A DNA stretch of 64,000 bases from Arcanobacterium phocisimile (GTDB taxonomy: Bacteria; Actinomycetota; Actinomycetes; Actinomycetales; Actinomycetaceae). The notes beneath the pieces were generated by a model, which was given only the letters and a program-made list of their open reading frames with translations, was not told the origin of the DNA and did not search any database. This document shows positions 8,635 through 17,920 of the stretch, one piece after another. A program made the position numbers and the translations under genes. Position 1 is the stretch's first letter, and each line of letters opens with the position of its first letter. Location: contig NZ_CP070228.1 in the NCBI RefSeq assembly GCF_016904675.1, forward strand, positions 1,364,001 to 1,428,000, in the 5' to 3' direction.

Positions 8635-9866
8635 GACGTCTCTCCAAACAAGTGTGCAATATCGTATCCGGCCTGCTCGAAGCGCTCACGTGCCGGAACA
8701 TCTGTTGTACGTTGCCGCAAGCCATCGCCGTCGTCGGTAAAAATCGGAATAGTTTCGACAACGTCGCCTTCAACGCGCCCAGTGACGCCCATGACCTCGC
8801 GTACTCGGCGTCGTCCCAGCCGGTCACGATGCAGATGAACTATGACGTCGATAGACCGCGCCACGGTTGGGACGACAAACCCGGCCGTCACGTTATCGCC
8901 AGCGAGCAACGGTAACGCACATAACTTACTGACCGCTTCGCGTGCAGAATTGGCGTGCAAGGTACATGCCCCAGGAATGCCTGAATTGAAAGCAATCAAC
9001 ATGTCGAACGCCTCAGCTTGGCGAACCTCCCCGATCACGATACGCTCCGGGCGCATACGCAAGGCTTCTTTGACCAGGCGGCGCAAGGTGATCTCGCCAC
9101 GTTCTTCGAGATTTGATGGACGGGTCTGCATCGCCACTACGTCACGATGCGACAAGTTCAGTTCGAAAACCTCTTCAGCAGTGATAATGCGCTCCCCGGC
9201 GGGCACCGCCCCGAGCAATGCGCCCAAAAACGTTGTTTTACCAGCCTGCGTTGCTCCTGAAACCACAATGTTGAGGCCCGAATCGACTGCCGCATCTAAG
9301 AATCGTGCTGTAGCCGTGCTCAATACTCCCTGTTGTGCAAGATCAGTTAATCGGCGTGGACGCACAATATATTTGCGGATATTAACCGACCAGTGGCGGC
9401 GCGTAATATCAGGAATCGCCACATGGAGGCGCTCACCGGTGTGGAGCGCGGCGTCCACGAATGGGCTAGATAGATCGAGGCGGCGCCCAGAAGCCCGCAG
9501 CATTCGTTCGACGAGGTCGCGCACCTGTTGGTCGTTGAGCATCACCGTCGTCAATTCACTGCGGCCACCGCGTGCGACAAATACTTTCCCGGGTTCATTA
9601 ATCCAGATTTCTTCGATTTCTGGATCGTCGATTAACGGCTGGATTGGGCCAAAGCCGCCGACGTTGTGGCGGATGCCTTGCACAATTTCTGCGCTGTTCT
9701 CGAGCGCGAGGGCCTGCCCGGTCACCGTCAGTGCCTCGTATTCACTCAGCGCAGTATCGATGAGTTGTTCTAAACCTACGCTGTCTATTTGTGGATCTAA
9801 CCCCGATGAACGAACAAGATCACGCACACGTTCTTCTAACCACTTCTGCGGTTGCGTGATTTTCAT
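8622..9866 (-). CDS. tadA: Tad secretion/pilus ATPase TadA (CpaF family)
   Basis: A 414-aa secretion ATPase. The open frame extends further upstream, but the ATG at 9866 has a GGAG Shine-Dalgarno 7 nt before it and starts the conserved N-terminal helical domain. Visible motifs are Walker A SGATQAGKTT, the Asp box near ITAEEVFELN, Walker B with RMRPERIVIGEVR and a His box near CTLHANS. It is the first gene of a seven-gene Tad operon. A TadZ/CpaE/Ssd protein, a prepilin peptidase and a secretin-like component are absent from this window. Confidence 0.92.
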   Translation of the reverse strand: MKITQPQKWLEERVRDLVRSSGLDPQIDSVGLEQLIDTALSEYEALTVTGQALALENSAEIVQGIRHNVGGFGPIQPLIDDPEIEEIWINEPGKVFVARGGRSELTTVMLNDQQVRDLVERMLRASGRRLDLSSPFVDAALHTGERLHVAIPDITRRHWSVNIRKYIVRPRRLTDLAQQGVLSTATARFLDAAVDSGLNIVVSGATQAGKTTFLGALLGAVPAGERIITAEEVFELNLSHRDVVAMQTRPSNLEERGEITLRRLVKEALRMRPERIVIGEVRQAEAFDMLIAFNSGIPGACTLHANSAREAVSKLCALPLLAGDNVTAGFVVPTVARSIDVIVHLHRDRLGRRRVREVMGVTGRVEGDVVETIPIFTDDGDGLRQRTTDVPARERFEQAGYDIAHLFGETSWDF

Positions 9867-9887
9867 CTGTAGACTCCAAAATCTGGT

Positions 9888-9922
9888 GTGTTGAGATCCG
9901 CGAAAGTTCAACACAGTGTTGA
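9888..9922 (-). promoter_or_regulatory. Repeated half-sites upstream of tadA (candidate operator)
   Basis: TCAACACAGTGTTGA (9908-9922) is an inverted repeat of 7-base arms around one base. A third copy of the half-site GTGTTGA is at 9888-9894, only 22 nt before the tadA start. The position between promoter region and start codon suggests binding by a dimeric regulator, or a leader hairpin formed by 9888-9894 with 9908-9914. No regulator is identified. Confidence 0.5.
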
Positions 9923-9979
9923 TTCGGATCCGGTTGATGTAACCAGCATATCGGGCATCCGAAAATACGCGTCGAAAGC

Positions 9980-9997
9980 TTTCCACAGCTGTGGAAA
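9980..9997. promoter_or_regulatory. 18-bp perfect palindrome between tadA and the phosphotransferase gene
   Basis: TTTCCACAGCTGTGGAAA is a perfect palindrome in the 210-nt divergent region, about 115 nt from tadA and 80 nt from the plus-strand gene. It contains no spacer and no U-tract, so an operator is more likely than a terminator. It could serve either promoter. Confidence 0.5.
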
Positions 9998-10076
9998 ATT
10001 TAGTTTGATGCAGGAGAATTTGTGGTAAGGGGCGTGTGGGCAGCCATACCGAGAAAAAAATAGATACCGTAAAGAC

Positions 10077-11090
10077 ATGAAGATGTCGCCATATCATTTA
10101 GCTGCCCTCGCCGTTGTTGCTATTGACGGGCTCAATGCCGTATCAATCCGCGGGCCATACTCATCCTCCCCGGACTATATGTATGGCGGTGTGCTTGACT
10201 CACGTGGTAAACATTGGATAGTTAAGGTTCCGCTCAACACGCACGCTTCCACCGCGATTGAGGCGGAGGCCGGGTTAGCCCCGGTCTTAATGGAACGTCT
10301 ACGCCACGGTCAACTCCCTTTCGATATCATGCGACCAGCTGGGTTTGCTCCGATGGAAACCGGCCGCGCGATTGTCTATCCTCGCCCATTGGGCAAGTCA
10401 ATTGATTTTGATGATCTATCGACCGACCAGGCTCATGAACTAGGCAGAACGTTAGCCACTATTCATCAGCTGGAGCCGACCACGATTACCGACGCCGGCA
10501 TGCCAGGCTACGATGCGGATATGGTTCGTAAACGTCTTCTTACCGAGCTTCACGATGCGAATGCGGCAGGTAACATTCCGGCTGTGTTGTTGCGACGTTG
10601 GGAGAACGCTATTGAAAATTCACAGCTGTGGCACTTTACACCAGCTGTGGTTCATGGCGATATCGCTTCAGATAATATTTTGTGGTCCGAAGGCCATGTG
10701 AGTTGCGTGCTCGGATTTGGTGAAGCACACGTGGGTGATCCGGCACAAGATTTCGCTTCCTTGATGTCCGGGCTAGACGAATCCCTGTTCGACGCGATTG
10801 TTGAATCGTACCGAAACTCGTTGAATAGCAGTATTGACGAATATTTCTTTACTCGTATTGTATTGCTCTCCGAGATTGCTTTGGCTCGCTGGATGATGTT
10901 CGGTATCCGTAATCAAGATCCGGCTATCGTGCGCGAAGCAGAAGGAATGCTTGACGAACTTGCACAAGATGTCGCATCAGATCCCGATTTAGCTCCCGGC
11001 CCGGTATGGAACGTTGATTCCCTCGAGGATGGATTCGTTCCAGAAGTCGCCGACGATCTCACCTTCTCCTCTGCCCCCTCAGCTGAGTGA
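10077..11090 (+). CDS. Phosphotransferase-fold (APH family) protein with altered DFG-equivalent
   Basis: A 337-aa protein of the aminoglycoside/macrolide phosphotransferase fold. An ATP-lysine candidate is Lys50 in HWIVKVP; the Brenner motif HGDIASDN (His193, Asp195, Asn200) is intact. The following metal-binding segment reads VLGFGEAHVGDP, so the aspartate of the usual DFG/IDW motif is Gly213. It may be an inactive or atypical kinase; several actinobacterial relatives beside helicase genes may share this. No Shine-Dalgarno is visible; TACCGT at 10065-10070 sits 6 nt before the ATG, suggesting a leaderless mRNA. It converges on adnB with a 4-nt gap. The substrate is unknown and I would not call it a resistance gene. 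Confidence 0.75.
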   Translation: MKMSPYHLAALAVVAIDGLNAVSIRGPYSSSPDYMYGGVLDSRGKHWIVKVPLNTHASTAIEAEAGLAPVLMERLRHGQLPFDIMRPAGFAPMETGRAIVYPRPLGKSIDFDDLSTDQAHELGRTLATIHQLEPTTITDAGMPGYDADMVRKRLLTELHDANAAGNIPAVLLRRWENAIENSQLWHFTPAVVHGDIASDNILWSEGHVSCVLGFGEAHVGDPAQDFASLMSGLDESLFDAIVESYRNSLNSSIDEYFFTRIVLLSEIALARWMMFGIRNQDPAIVREAEGMLDELAQDVASDPDLAPGPVWNVDSLEDGFVPEVADDLTFSSAPSAE

Positions 11091-11094
11091 AGGC

Positions 11095-14000
11095 TCAGTT
11101 TGTTTGCACAGATTCCAACGATTGTTTAATCGCTTGCGTTATCTGTTCTTCACTGAGCTGACCGGCATGGACTTCGCGGCGAGCAGGATCTGCTTCACCT
11201 AGATAGTAAAAGCACGCATCGATATCGGCTAGTTCGATGTTGTGAGCTTGTGACCATGCCAGGCGGTAAAGCCCAAGCTGAAGTTCACGGGCGTGGAGTT
11301 GTTCTTGCGAAGGTTGTTTTCCGGTTTTCCAATCCACAATCGTTACTGGTTTTGCTCCTGGAATATTCGACGTGTCGAGCACTGCGTCAATCACGCAACG
11401 CACCGGATAGCCAGCTAACTGAATTTCCAAAGCTTGCTCGATAGCAATATGCGGAACGTTTGCAAACCGTGAAGTTTCAAACCGGTGAAGATATTGCCGC
11501 ACAGTTTCGTCGTCCTTAAATACATCTTGGTCTATTGGCATTTCCTCCGGGCTGAGGACTGAATCAATATCGAGCGTTAGGACGGAATCGAAATGCTCTG
11601 CGATTGCTTGGTGTACGCTGGTTCCGATCCGAGACGCTTGGGAGACCCGTCGTGGAATTGGGCGACGCTGATCCCGATAGAACTCTTGCGCATCACTCAT
11701 CAATGAAACGATGTCCGAGGCGGTGAGATATTCACGCTGGACACCTTGTTGTTGATCGTTCTGGCGCGAATTTTCTTCTACTAACCGGTTGTATGTCTCT
11801 TGCCATACTGCTTTAATTTTCGCTATGTCGACTGTGCCTATCGGAGTACCGCCCGAGTATGGTTCGACTTCCCGGTCAACGCTTGTGGGCCAGGAAATAC
11901 CGGACGAGCTAACCACTGAATCACCGATTTTTGGTTCTTCAGCTGGGAGGTTGTGCTTTTCTCCCCAAGCGATAACTGAAGCTTGGTCTGTAAATGGTTC
12001 TTCATATCCGCGGTCCGGTGTTAGCTTTCCTTCAAGATCTTCGATGAAAACGTTCGAGAAGTACAATGGTGCCGGTACCGCATCTGTGTCTGCGTCCGAT
12101 TGACGCCTGCCATTATCTAGTAACGTGTGGGTTTGTTCATTGCATTTGCTGGTGCCAGAATCTTCTTCACCTTCGCCCTCTTGGCTTGCCAACGCACTAC
12201 GGTATTCCTTTCCAGCTGCTTCTTCGTCAAGGAAATCATAGGTAAGCAAGAGCAACAGACGACGCGGACGGGTCAGAGCAACATAGGCCAGACGGCGTTC
12301 TTCGTCACCCGACTGCGCTTTTACTGCTTTTTCGTATTTTGCGTATTCAATTAACGCTTCACATTTACGGAACTGTAAGTCTTCACCGTCGAGGTAGTCT
12401 TGTGCCGAGAAAATAGGCACATGGTGTGCGTCGGCACGCAACGACGTTGGAAAGACATCGTTGTTTTTATGCCAAAGCGGATAGCGCCGTTTGATGTAAT
12501 CGAAACGCTTTTCTACGAGTTCAGGAACCGCCACGATATCCCACTCCAGTCCTTTAGCAGCGTTGACTGTAAGGACTTGCACGATACCGGACTGCGGTGT
12601 TACTTCTTCGCTCAATGAAAGATCGGATGCCGGGGTAATTTCACCTGCATGTTCGTGGACTTCCATCGCATCGATCCAGCTCAAGAAACTAGACAGTCGT
12701 GCCGAAGGTTCTTGGCCGTGATAGGTTCCAGCTAGCTTGATGAAACCAGTCAACGCAGCCTTCAATGCGGCGCCGCCCTTAGACCGGGTGGTGGCGTATA
12801 CATAGAGGTCTAGAGCATCGATCGCAGTCGAGACCACGACGCTCAGTGGCTTGTGGCGCTGTTCTTGGACTTGATGTACCAGCCGGGCAATGTACTGTAT
12901 CCGTTCTTGCCCGCTCAGGCTGAGCTTACTGAAATCGTCATGGCTGAGCAATGCCTGCACTATGCTCACAGCTGGACGTTTCGAGGCTTGTTTGAGTTCT
13001 TCTACTTTTTCTTCTTCCGCGCTCTGCCTCAGCTCGCGCCACAAGCGAGATTGTTCTGCACGCGCGACATCTTCGGCAACTGCCGAAAAGTGCCGCAGGT
13101 CATTCAATCCCAGGCCAAAGAAGTTCAATAAATACAGAAGCTGATCGTTGCGCTGTGGATTGTCAGCAATCGCAAGCAAAGCTCGAACTGCGCGAATTTC
13201 TGGGCGGATAATCAGCGATTGGCCACCAATGACCTCGTAGGGCACACCAACATCATCAAGTGCTTTGATTACTGATTTTTCAAAACTGTGGTTGCGCACC
13301 AATACAGCAATACTAGGAACTTTCTGCTCGTGCGAGTTGCGGAGTTCGTCAGCTAATCGCATAGCCAAAGCATGATATGTGTCCTGTGCGTAATGGCGAT
13401 GGATGCGAATTACTTCACCGGCGGGTGCTGCAGGTGCCGGACGTAGCTTTTTGATTTGAAGTTCCCCATAGGAGAGTTTCCCGTTGGTGAGTTGGTTGGC
13501 TGCATCAAGAATCGACGTCGCGTTACGAAATGCTTGTGAAAGCGACAGCCGGGCTTGGGCAGTGACCTGGTAGTCATCAATGAAATCAGCGAAGGCATTG
13601 GCTGAGGCGCCGCGCCAACCGTAAATTGCCTGGTTCGGGTCTCCCACAGCCGTCACTGATCGCGCATCACTAAACGCTACTTTCAAAAACCGCGCCTGGT
13701 TGACTGAAGTATCTTGGAACTCATCAAGTAGGACAACTGGGAAGGCTTCCTGCACTGATGTGCGCACCTCTGGAACTGTTTCAAGAATGCGCGTTGCCCA
13801 CGAAACCTGATCGGCGAATTCAATCAAGGACCGTTCTTTCTTAGCCACGAAATACTGCTCAACATATTCCACAAGGGCAAGCCGACCATGGAGATTTTCT
13901 CCGACTTTTTTGCGCTGGAAACTCTTCACAGCGCGATCGTAGAGCGCACGTTCGACAGATCCTTTGTCTGGTGTTGTCTTCGCAGTCATCCGCGGCTGCA

Positions 14001-14652
14001 GGATCGAATTAACTGCGTCTACTTCTTCCATCAAGAACTTGCGAATGTATTCAATGCTCACGTCGTTATCGATTATCCCAGCAGCTAGACTCAACGCATT
14101 GCGAGTAATGGTATCTAGTGATGTATCTACCAAAGCCTCGCGCAACTGACTATTTTCGACGATTTCGTACATCAGCTGATAACGTTCGGCTTCATTCATC
14201 AACCGAGAGTCAGGATTTTCCCCAATGAGCATGGCGTATGATGTGGCGATCTGCGAGGCGAAGGAATTATATGTTGTAATCGTAGGCCGGTGGAGTTTTG
14301 CTTGTACCATCGAAGCCGTCTGGTTTTCAGGAATCCTTTCCCATTCATCATCGGAAACTACATCACCATCGAAGGAGATCAGCCCACGCTTGGAGACCTC
14401 ACGGATCTTCTTCGTCACCCGTTCAGCTAATTCACCTGCGGCTTTCCGAGTAAACGTTAGCCCCAGAATTTCCTGTGGCTGGGCCACTTTCGAGGCCAGC
14501 ATCCACGCAATTCGGTTCGCCATCGTCGCTGTTTTTCCTGATCCAGCACCAGCAATAACAAGCGTTGCTCGATGCTCGGAGGTAATAACTGCACGTTGTT
14601 CCGCAGTGGGTGGGAATTTTTCTGCAGCAACAAATTCTTCATAGGTTATCAT
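11095..14652 (-). CDS. adnB: AdnB-like UvrD-family helicase-nuclease
   Basis: A 1185-aa SF1A helicase joined to a C-terminal PD-(D/E)XK nuclease, the motor subunit of the AdnAB double-strand-break resection machine. Motifs: Walker A AGAGSGKTATM (Lys40), motif II LLDEFQDTSVNQ, motif III DPNQAIYGWRGA, motif V VNAAKGLEWD and motif VI ALTRPRR, all intact. The nuclease motif VDWKTGKQ and QLGLYRLAW lie near the C-terminus. There is no iron-sulfur cysteine cluster, as in mycobacterial AdnB. The start overlaps adnA by 4 nt. It is slightly longer than the mycobacterial protein (about 1100 aa). Confidence 0.92.
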   Translation of the reverse strand: MITYEEFVAAEKFPPTAEQRAVITSEHRATLVIAGAGSGKTATMANRIAWMLASKVAQPQEILGLTFTRKAAGELAERVTKKIREVSKRGLISFDGDVVSDDEWERIPENQTASMVQAKLHRPTITTYNSFASQIATSYAMLIGENPDSRLMNEAERYQLMYEIVENSQLREALVDTSLDTITRNALSLAAGIIDNDVSIEYIRKFLMEEVDAVNSILQPRMTAKTTPDKGSVERALYDRAVKSFQRKKVGENLHGRLALVEYVEQYFVAKKERSLIEFADQVSWATRILETVPEVRTSVQEAFPVVLLDEFQDTSVNQARFLKVAFSDARSVTAVGDPNQAIYGWRGASANAFADFIDDYQVTAQARLSLSQAFRNATSILDAANQLTNGKLSYGELQIKKLRPAPAAPAGEVIRIHRHYAQDTYHALAMRLADELRNSHEQKVPSIAVLVRNHSFEKSVIKALDDVGVPYEVIGGQSLIIRPEIRAVRALLAIADNPQRNDQLLYLLNFFGLGLNDLRHFSAVAEDVARAEQSRLWRELRQSAEEEKVEELKQASKRPAVSIVQALLSHDDFSKLSLSGQERIQYIARLVHQVQEQRHKPLSVVVSTAIDALDLYVYATTRSKGGAALKAALTGFIKLAGTYHGQEPSARLSSFLSWIDAMEVHEHAGEITPASDLSLSEEVTPQSGIVQVLTVNAAKGLEWDIVAVPELVEKRFDYIKRRYPLWHKNNDVFPTSLRADAHHVPIFSAQDYLDGEDLQFRKCEALIEYAKYEKAVKAQSGDEERRLAYVALTRPRRLLLLLTYDFLDEEAAGKEYRSALASQEGEGEEDSGTSKCNEQTHTLLDNGRRQSDADTDAVPAPLYFSNVFIEDLEGKLTPDRGYEEPFTDQASVIAWGEKHNLPAEEPKIGDSVVSSSGISWPTSVDREVEPYSGGTPIGTVDIAKIKAVWQETYNRLVEENSRQNDQQQGVQREYLTASDIVSLMSDAQEFYRDQRRPIPRRVSQASRIGTSVHQAIAEHFDSVLTLDIDSVLSPEEMPIDQDVFKDDETVRQYLHRFETSRFANVPHIAIEQALEIQLAGYPVRCVIDAVLDTSNIPGAKPVTIVDWKTGKQPSQEQLHARELQLGLYRLAWSQAHNIELADIDACFYYLGEADPARREVHAGQLSEEQITQAIKQSLESVQTN

Positions 14653-17600
14653 GAGAAAATCCGTTTCCCTTCAACCGCCGGGCACAAGGATCGATATGAA
14701 CACGTTCGGCATCCGACGTTAACAATTGCTGGCACCGAAGCAGAGCGCTGAATCTCCGCAACCGTATCGATCATATTTCCAGCTAGTTCTCTACGCTTAT
14801 CATCCAGCGGGCTTTGTTCGGTCAATGAATACTTCTTCGAATCGGTACCGATGTGCACAAGTTGTGCTCCAAGACTGGTGGTAGGCATCGGCTCGTTAGC
14901 CGATTGATTATTCAAACCGCCTTGTTCAATCAACCACTGGTAAATCAAGAGCTGCGGAACAGTTTCGCTTTCTGACTTTGCTGGGCTGCCTTTTCCAGTT
15001 TTGAAATCAACAACCCGCACTTCATCCGGTCGCATGGTGACGTGTTCTAGGCGATCGATTTTTCCAGAAATGATCACATTATCGCGCTCAACGCGAGCAT
15101 ATAGTTCGTGCTCGGCTTCGGCCGGATAGTCTTGGAGGTAGCGATATAGTTTTTCAACCATTTGCTTCGCTCGATAGTAGAGTTGTTGAGCTGCGATACC
15201 AGAACCAAAATCACTAGCTTCCCATAGCTCATCGAGACGTTGATTCATTTGTTCCATATCCGGCTCGCGTGTTTCTTCTGCAATCTGGTGGATAAGAGTT
15301 CCGAGATCAGCAAGTGCGGTATCCCCTAATGCTTGGCCGTGCACAGAATCAAAAACCCCACGCAATGGACACGTAAGCATCTTTTCAACAACAGATGGCG
15401 AGACTCTAACGGGGCCCTCTGGTAGATCGCCGTCACTGTAATCAATCGAATCCGCCCACATCTTTTCAGCCATACCCGCAAGGTTTGCGTTGCTCACCTG
15501 CTCAAGATAGCTAGTAGCTAGCTCGGCCAGTTCGGGGTTATTCCCCTGCTGGGCTCGGCGCAACTGGCCGATAAATGTTGGCAGATCGATCGTGAGCGAT
15601 TCCTGATGGTGTTCAGTTAACAGCTGTGATTCTTCAGGGAACAACCAATGCATAAACCGTGACGGCAATGTGTCTTCTGAGTTGACGCAGGTTATTTCTA
15701 CCCCGTTTTCGGCACGCAGAACGCTAAAAAGCAACATTCGAAGTTCGTCGTCGATAACATCGCTCATACGTTGTTCCCCCGGAACATCAGTACCGGCAAG
15801 CTCACTACCCACAACGATTGAAACAAGTTCGGGGACTTTAGTTAATGGGTTACGCAGTTGCAGGTTTGGCCATACTCCTTCGTTGAGCGAAGAGATAAAG
15901 ACTCGATCCCAGGTTTGCCCCAGCGCTCCGGCAGGAGAAGTGAGAACGATTCCCGTGTTGTTAACAGAAGTGCGTGCAATCGAATCTTCAGGAACTTCTT
16001 GTTCTTCAAGAACCCGCAATAAATCGGTGATGTGGGCACTGTGCGGATCTCGATCAGATAGCCGTTGGGCGATACGAAAGAGCTGGATGATAGCATCGAG
16101 ATCGCGGTCTGCCTGATCAGCTTCTTCGCCACCTTCAAGAGCTTTTTCTTGCCATTGCTCAGCTATCCCAATCTTTTCCCAAGTTTCCCACAATACGTGT
16201 TCTGCCAAGGGATTTGTCTCGATTGCATCACGTACCGCGGCGATAACCTTCCGTACTTTAGCGAGCTCACCGATTTTAGCCCCCGGCGACTGGGGATCAA
16301 GATCGAGAACCGAAAGTAGGAGTTGCTCGCCGACCGTCTTTCCCCCGCGCAACAGCTCCCACCCGTGCAAACGCTTGATTATCGACGCCATATCGAGGCT
16401 GGTCATATCAAATAACGGACCGGTTAAAAGCCGACGGATATTCTCGGCAAGTTCATCCGGTTCGATGAGCCCAGCAGCGATTCTCATCGTCAACAAAACA
16501 TTCGCCACTGCCGGCTGGAATCTCAGCGGCATCACTGCAGCCAACGGTTGAACCGGCACTCCTCTGTCAAGCAAGGCTTGCCGTAGACTTTGATGCCCTG
16601 CGCGTGAACGGGTGATCACTGCTATTTGTTCATAGCCGATTTTTTGTTCCATATGCAGGCGGCGAATTCGACTTGCCAAGTATGCGGTCTCATCGTGTTC
16701 GCTGAGCAGCACATGTGCACTGATCGCTAGCGGTTTGGCATATTGATAGTCTGCTTTGCGTCCCTGCGCTGATCCGGCAACATGAATTCCTGATTCGATA
16801 GTGGAAATAATATTCGCAGCAGGCCCTCCCCCACGATACCGGTGAGTCAACACATAGGTATGCGCTGCTAAACCGCCATCATGAAGCGGCCGCGATAACA
16901 ATGACTGAAGATTCGCAATACCGCCACGGAAGCTTTGCACACCAGTATCCGGATCACCGAAGACGACGATATTGGACCCGTGATCTTGGAGTACTTTAAG
17001 CAAGGAGCGCAGTGCTAACGTGCAGTTGGAAATATCGTCAACTAAAATCCAATCCCACTGTGGGCAAGCCACTCGTGGTTCGACCGTTGTTGGAGAATTC
17101 CATTGTTGCAAAAACGCAACAGCTTGGTTAACTATACGAGCATGATCGGTGCGATCAGGCTGGCCATAGCCAGTACCAGCTTGGACTGCCAGCGCTTTCT
17201 CATATTCATCTAGAAGATCTGCCCCGATAACCCACGATGGATTTCCCTCTTTTTCACCCAGATTTCGCAACGTATCTGACGTAATACCTAGTTCGGCCGC
17301 TCGCGTGAGCAAATCTCGATATTCTTGCCGGAAAGCTTCCATATGGGCAACATCGCGATCAACTGAACCGATCTCGTTCGCGTGCGGATAAAAAGTGGTT
17401 GCGATATCAAACAGCTCTTTGAGCAGCGCATCTTGATCTGGGCCCGAGAGCAGTTCTGGCTCTTTTCTCCCCGTAGCTTGGGCGTACAACGAAACGATGG
17501 CGAATGCGAATGCGGCGATAGACCGCACACGCACATTCTCGCTGAGCACCCTAAGCTCGCCCACAATTTCATTGCGCATTTCATTAGCTGCACGGCGATC

Positions 17601-17795
17601 AGGCGAAAGCACTGCAATGCGCGCGTGTTGATCAAGGTCAATAATTGTTTGCAGACACTGCCGAAGCACCGTTGTTTTTCCGGTGCTTGAAGCACCAACA
17701 ACAGAAATCGCTTTGCCGACCGCACGTGCGCGAGCAATTTCTTCACATGCACTCACGACTGCCTCGTGCGACGCATCAACGAGTTTTTCTCTCAT
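14649..17795 (-). CDS. adnA: AdnA-like helicase-nuclease with degenerate motor motifs and an Fe-S nuclease
   Basis: A 1048-aa partner of AdnB. Walker A GASSTGKTT (Lys40) is present, but motif II reads VDDISN instead of VDEFQD, motif III DPDTGVQSFRGG, and motif V is weak (TSPAGALGQTWD), matching the vestigial motor known in mycobacterial AdnA. The nuclease domain is canonical: VVDFKTGKG with QLLIYQW. Four cysteines expected to hold a [4Fe-4S] cluster are present: one in LTCPLRG and Cys1029, Cys1032 and Cys1038 at the C-terminus. A TATAAC-like -10 lies upstream at 17841-17846. Together with adnB it replaces RecBCD/AddAB. Confidence 0.92.
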   Translation of the reverse strand: MREKLVDASHEAVVSACEEIARARAVGKAISVVGASSTGKTTVLRQCLQTIIDLDQHARIAVLSPDRRAANEMRNEIVGELRVLSENVRVRSIAAFAFAIVSLYAQATGRKEPELLSGPDQDALLKELFDIATTFYPHANEIGSVDRDVAHMEAFRQEYRDLLTRAAELGITSDTLRNLGEKEGNPSWVIGADLLDEYEKALAVQAGTGYGQPDRTDHARIVNQAVAFLQQWNSPTTVEPRVACPQWDWILVDDISNCTLALRSLLKVLQDHGSNIVVFGDPDTGVQSFRGGIANLQSLLSRPLHDGGLAAHTYVLTHRYRGGGPAANIISTIESGIHVAGSAQGRKADYQYAKPLAISAHVLLSEHDETAYLASRIRRLHMEQKIGYEQIAVITRSRAGHQSLRQALLDRGVPVQPLAAVMPLRFQPAVANVLLTMRIAAGLIEPDELAENIRRLLTGPLFDMTSLDMASIIKRLHGWELLRGGKTVGEQLLLSVLDLDPQSPGAKIGELAKVRKVIAAVRDAIETNPLAEHVLWETWEKIGIAEQWQEKALEGGEEADQADRDLDAIIQLFRIAQRLSDRDPHSAHITDLLRVLEEQEVPEDSIARTSVNNTGIVLTSPAGALGQTWDRVFISSLNEGVWPNLQLRNPLTKVPELVSIVVGSELAGTDVPGEQRMSDVIDDELRMLLFSVLRAENGVEITCVNSEDTLPSRFMHWLFPEESQLLTEHHQESLTIDLPTFIGQLRRAQQGNNPELAELATSYLEQVSNANLAGMAEKMWADSIDYSDGDLPEGPVRVSPSVVEKMLTCPLRGVFDSVHGQALGDTALADLGTLIHQIAEETREPDMEQMNQRLDELWEASDFGSGIAAQQLYYRAKQMVEKLYRYLQDYPAEAEHELYARVERDNVIISGKIDRLEHVTMRPDEVRVVDFKTGKGSPAKSESETVPQLLIYQWLIEQGGLNNQSANEPMPTTSLGAQLVHIGTDSKKYSLTEQSPLDDKRRELAGNMIDTVAEIQRSASVPAIVNVGCRTCSYRSLCPAVEGKRIFS

Positions 17796-17920
17796 GCTAT
17801 GGTCCTCAACCTAGTGCCTGTCTGCCTTACCTCCCTTAATGTTATATCCGACCTCCGACACATTTTGGTTTCACTTCCCGTACGATCACTATTAACAGGT
17901 TCGATTCGCAGGAGGATTGT

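Noticed and set aside
8842-9894. 350-aa open frame on plus, opposite tadA
   Set aside because: It is an antisense shadow of the well-supported TadA ATPase; its sequence is Arg/Ser/Thr-rich with no motif and no ribosome site.
10077-11090. Aminoglycoside- or macrolide-resistance kinase
   Set aside because: Fold-level similarity only; a key metal-binding aspartate is missing and context (next to adnAB) does not suggest resistance.
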